Origin: Phycisphaeraceae bacterium
Lineage (GTDB): Bacteria; Planctomycetota; Phycisphaerae; Phycisphaerales; Phycisphaeraceae
Assembly (NCBI GenBank): GCA_020851395.1
Contig: JADZCW010000102.1
Location: 1-5,366, forward strand
DNA length: 5,366 nt
Direction of reading: 5' to 3'
Position 1 is the first letter of the stretch, and the number at the start of each line of letters is the position of its first letter. The position numbers and the translations under genes are program-made. The notes beneath the pieces were generated by a model. The model did no database searches and was not told the DNA's origin. It worked only from the letters and a program-made list of their open reading frames with translations. This document shows positions 4,348-5,366 of the stretch, piece by piece.

Positions 4348-5366
4348 ATGTCCACGACCAGGCAGTTTGGCGTTATTGGCCTGGCCGCGGCGGCGCTGGC
4401 GTGGGCGGGCGTTTGTCACGCGGCGCCGATCCAGATGAACCTCAAGGCCACCTTCGCCGACACCAAGGCCAAGATCACCGCGGGCGGGCAGGCGGACATC
4501 GTCGTGCTTGGCGACTCGCTGGCGTTCGACGGCCTGGGCTGGTCGAGCTGGGTGCCTTATTTCCGCGGCAAGATGCAGACGCGATACGGCAATGCCGGCG
4601 CGGGCTATCAGTCCTTCAGCACGCTCTCGGGCGTGACGGGGCACACCGGCTCGTGGGTCTTCAGCGGTCCGAACCAGGACCACAGCGGCCAGTTCGCCAT
4701 CGACGGCCTGTGGGGCGCCACCGCCCAGGCGGGGTCGACGGCCTGGTTCATCTTCAACAACCCGCAGGCGGAGCTCTACTACCGCACCGACGGCCGGGCC
4801 GGGTCGTTCAACATCCTCGGCTCGACGGGGCAGGTCCTGACGACGATCGACAGCCGCAGCAACACGCCCGGCGTGGGCGTCTGGTCGCACGACTTCGGCA
4901 CGGACCCCAAGTTCATCCAGATCCAGGCCACCGAGAACGAGATGGTCACCATCCTCGGGGCCCAGAACAAGACCTCGAACCCCGGCGTGCGCGTCGATCG
5001 CGCGTCGAACTCGGGCTACCGGCTGGTGTCCTACCTGCAGCGCGACGTGTCCTTCGACCAGGAGATGTCGCTGCTCGCCCCGGACCTGGTTGTCCTGGCC
5101 ATCGGGCAGAATGACGGCGGCATCCCCTCGTCGGATTACCTGCGGCTCTACAGCGACCTGCTGGATCGGATCTCGCTGGCGGCGCCGTCGACCGAGATCC
5201 TGGTCGTCACCCCCTACAACTCCGGCAGCGGCCACCTGCCCTACCTCATCGAGTGGCAGGCCCAGGTGGCCGCGGCGCACAACGTGGGGTTCCTCAACCT
5301 CTACAGCGGGATCGCCAACGGCTCACGATCGTTCTGGTGGAACAACGGCTACCTCTACTCCGACTA
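4348..5366 (+). CDS. Secreted SGNH/GDSL-family hydrolase, 3' partial
   Basis: The frame is open from the ATG at 4348 to the window end (339 residues plus two bases), so the C-terminus is missing. An in-frame TGA at 4330-4332 limits the start. The ribosome binding site is weak (GGCGAG about 8 bases before the ATG). A signal peptide with likely cleavage after C-H-A (residues 23-25) indicates export. Block I is V-V-L-G-D-S-L (Ser57 nucleophile). Block III is A-I-G-Q-N-D (Gly253, Asn255), the G-x-N-D of SGNH enzymes. Block II is either the glycine in G-A-G-Y-Q-S (Gly86) or that in S-N-S-G-Y (Gly223). The D-x-x-H of block V would lie just beyond the window. The stretch of about 100-205 residues is rich in aromatic beta strands and looks like an inserted beta-sandwich domain. 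The probable role is an esterase or deacetylase on carbohydrate, or a lipase-like enzyme; the substrate cannot be told. Confidence 0.8.
   Translation, partial: MSTTRQFGVIGLAAAALAWAGVCHAAPIQMNLKATFADTKAKITAGGQADIVVLGDSLAFDGLGWSSWVPYFRGKMQTRYGNAGAGYQSFSTLSGVTGHTGSWVFSGPNQDHSGQFAIDGLWGATAQAGSTAWFIFNNPQAELYYRTDGRAGSFNILGSTGQVLTTIDSRSNTPGVGVWSHDFGTDPKFIQIQATENEMVTILGAQNKTSNPGVRVDRASNSGYRLVSYLQRDVSFDQEMSLLAPDLVVLAIGQNDGGIPSSDYLRLYSDLLDRISLAAPSTEILVVTPYNSGSGHLPYLIEWQAQVAAAHNVGFLNLYSGIANGSRSFWWNNGYLYSD

Noticed and set aside
4399..4425. Possible lipoprotein lipobox around the cysteine in A-G-V-C of the SGNH signal peptide
   Set aside because: The residue before the cysteine is Val instead of Gly, Ala or Ser, and a normal signal peptidase I site (C-H-A) follows, so a soluble secreted form is more likely.
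4130..4438. Small + strand frame across the divergent intergenic region
   Set aside because: It overlaps the starts of two well-supported genes, has no good ribosome binding site and includes the promoter region.
4294..5280. 328-codon open frame on the - strand
   Set aside because: It is antisense to the SGNH hydrolase, which has clear catalytic blocks. The reverse frame is arginine- and valine-rich without motifs.

Overview
The window looks like a GC-rich genome of the phylum Planctomycetota, most likely the Phycisphaerae or a close relative. This is inferred from content: two secreted proteins end in a planctomycete-style dockerin-like EF-hand pair (D-x-N/S-G-D-G...D-x-x-D, followed by INPF) and then a PEP-CTERM sorting signal. 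One of them also starts its mature part with the W-x-GG-x-G-x-W-x-x-x-x-x-W motif common in such proteins. No rRNA or phylogenetic marker is present, so the assignment rests on these signatures.

Layout: (1) Positions 1-359, + strand: the C-terminal end of a probable glycoside hydrolase with a clan GH-A type TIM barrel; its front lies outside the window. (2) Positions 364-2595, - strand: a complete 743-residue secreted protein with a signal peptide, a repeat-rich probable beta-solenoid, an EF-hand pair and a PEP-CTERM tail. It converges on gene 1 with a 4-base gap. (3) Positions 2727-4151, - strand: a complete 474-residue secreted protein with two D-T-G aspartic protease motifs, an EF-hand pair and a PEP-CTERM tail. 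It lies upstream of gene 2 in the direction of transcription, separated by 131 bases. (4) Positions 4348-5366, + strand: the first 339 residues of a secreted SGNH/GDSL hydrolase that runs off the end and is divergent from gene 3.

The 196-base divergent gap (4152-4347) holds a candidate sigma-70 promoter for the SGNH gene, a ribosome binding site and a strong hairpin in the leader of the protease gene. The 131-base gap between the two PEP-CTERM genes holds a ribosome binding site, a GC-rich hairpin around the upstream stop codon and a candidate sigma-54 promoter. No tRNA, rRNA, CRISPR array, transposase or attachment site was seen.

Taken together, all four products are secreted or probably secreted, and they fit a cell-surface or extracellular role in a polysaccharide-degrading planctomycete: a glycosidase, an esterase-type hydrolase, a surface-sorted protease and a surface-sorted solenoid. 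Whether they act together is inference. The most notable item is the PEP-CTERM aspartic protease: its motif sequence resembles retropepsins, but its two catalytic motifs are spaced as in bilobed pepsins.
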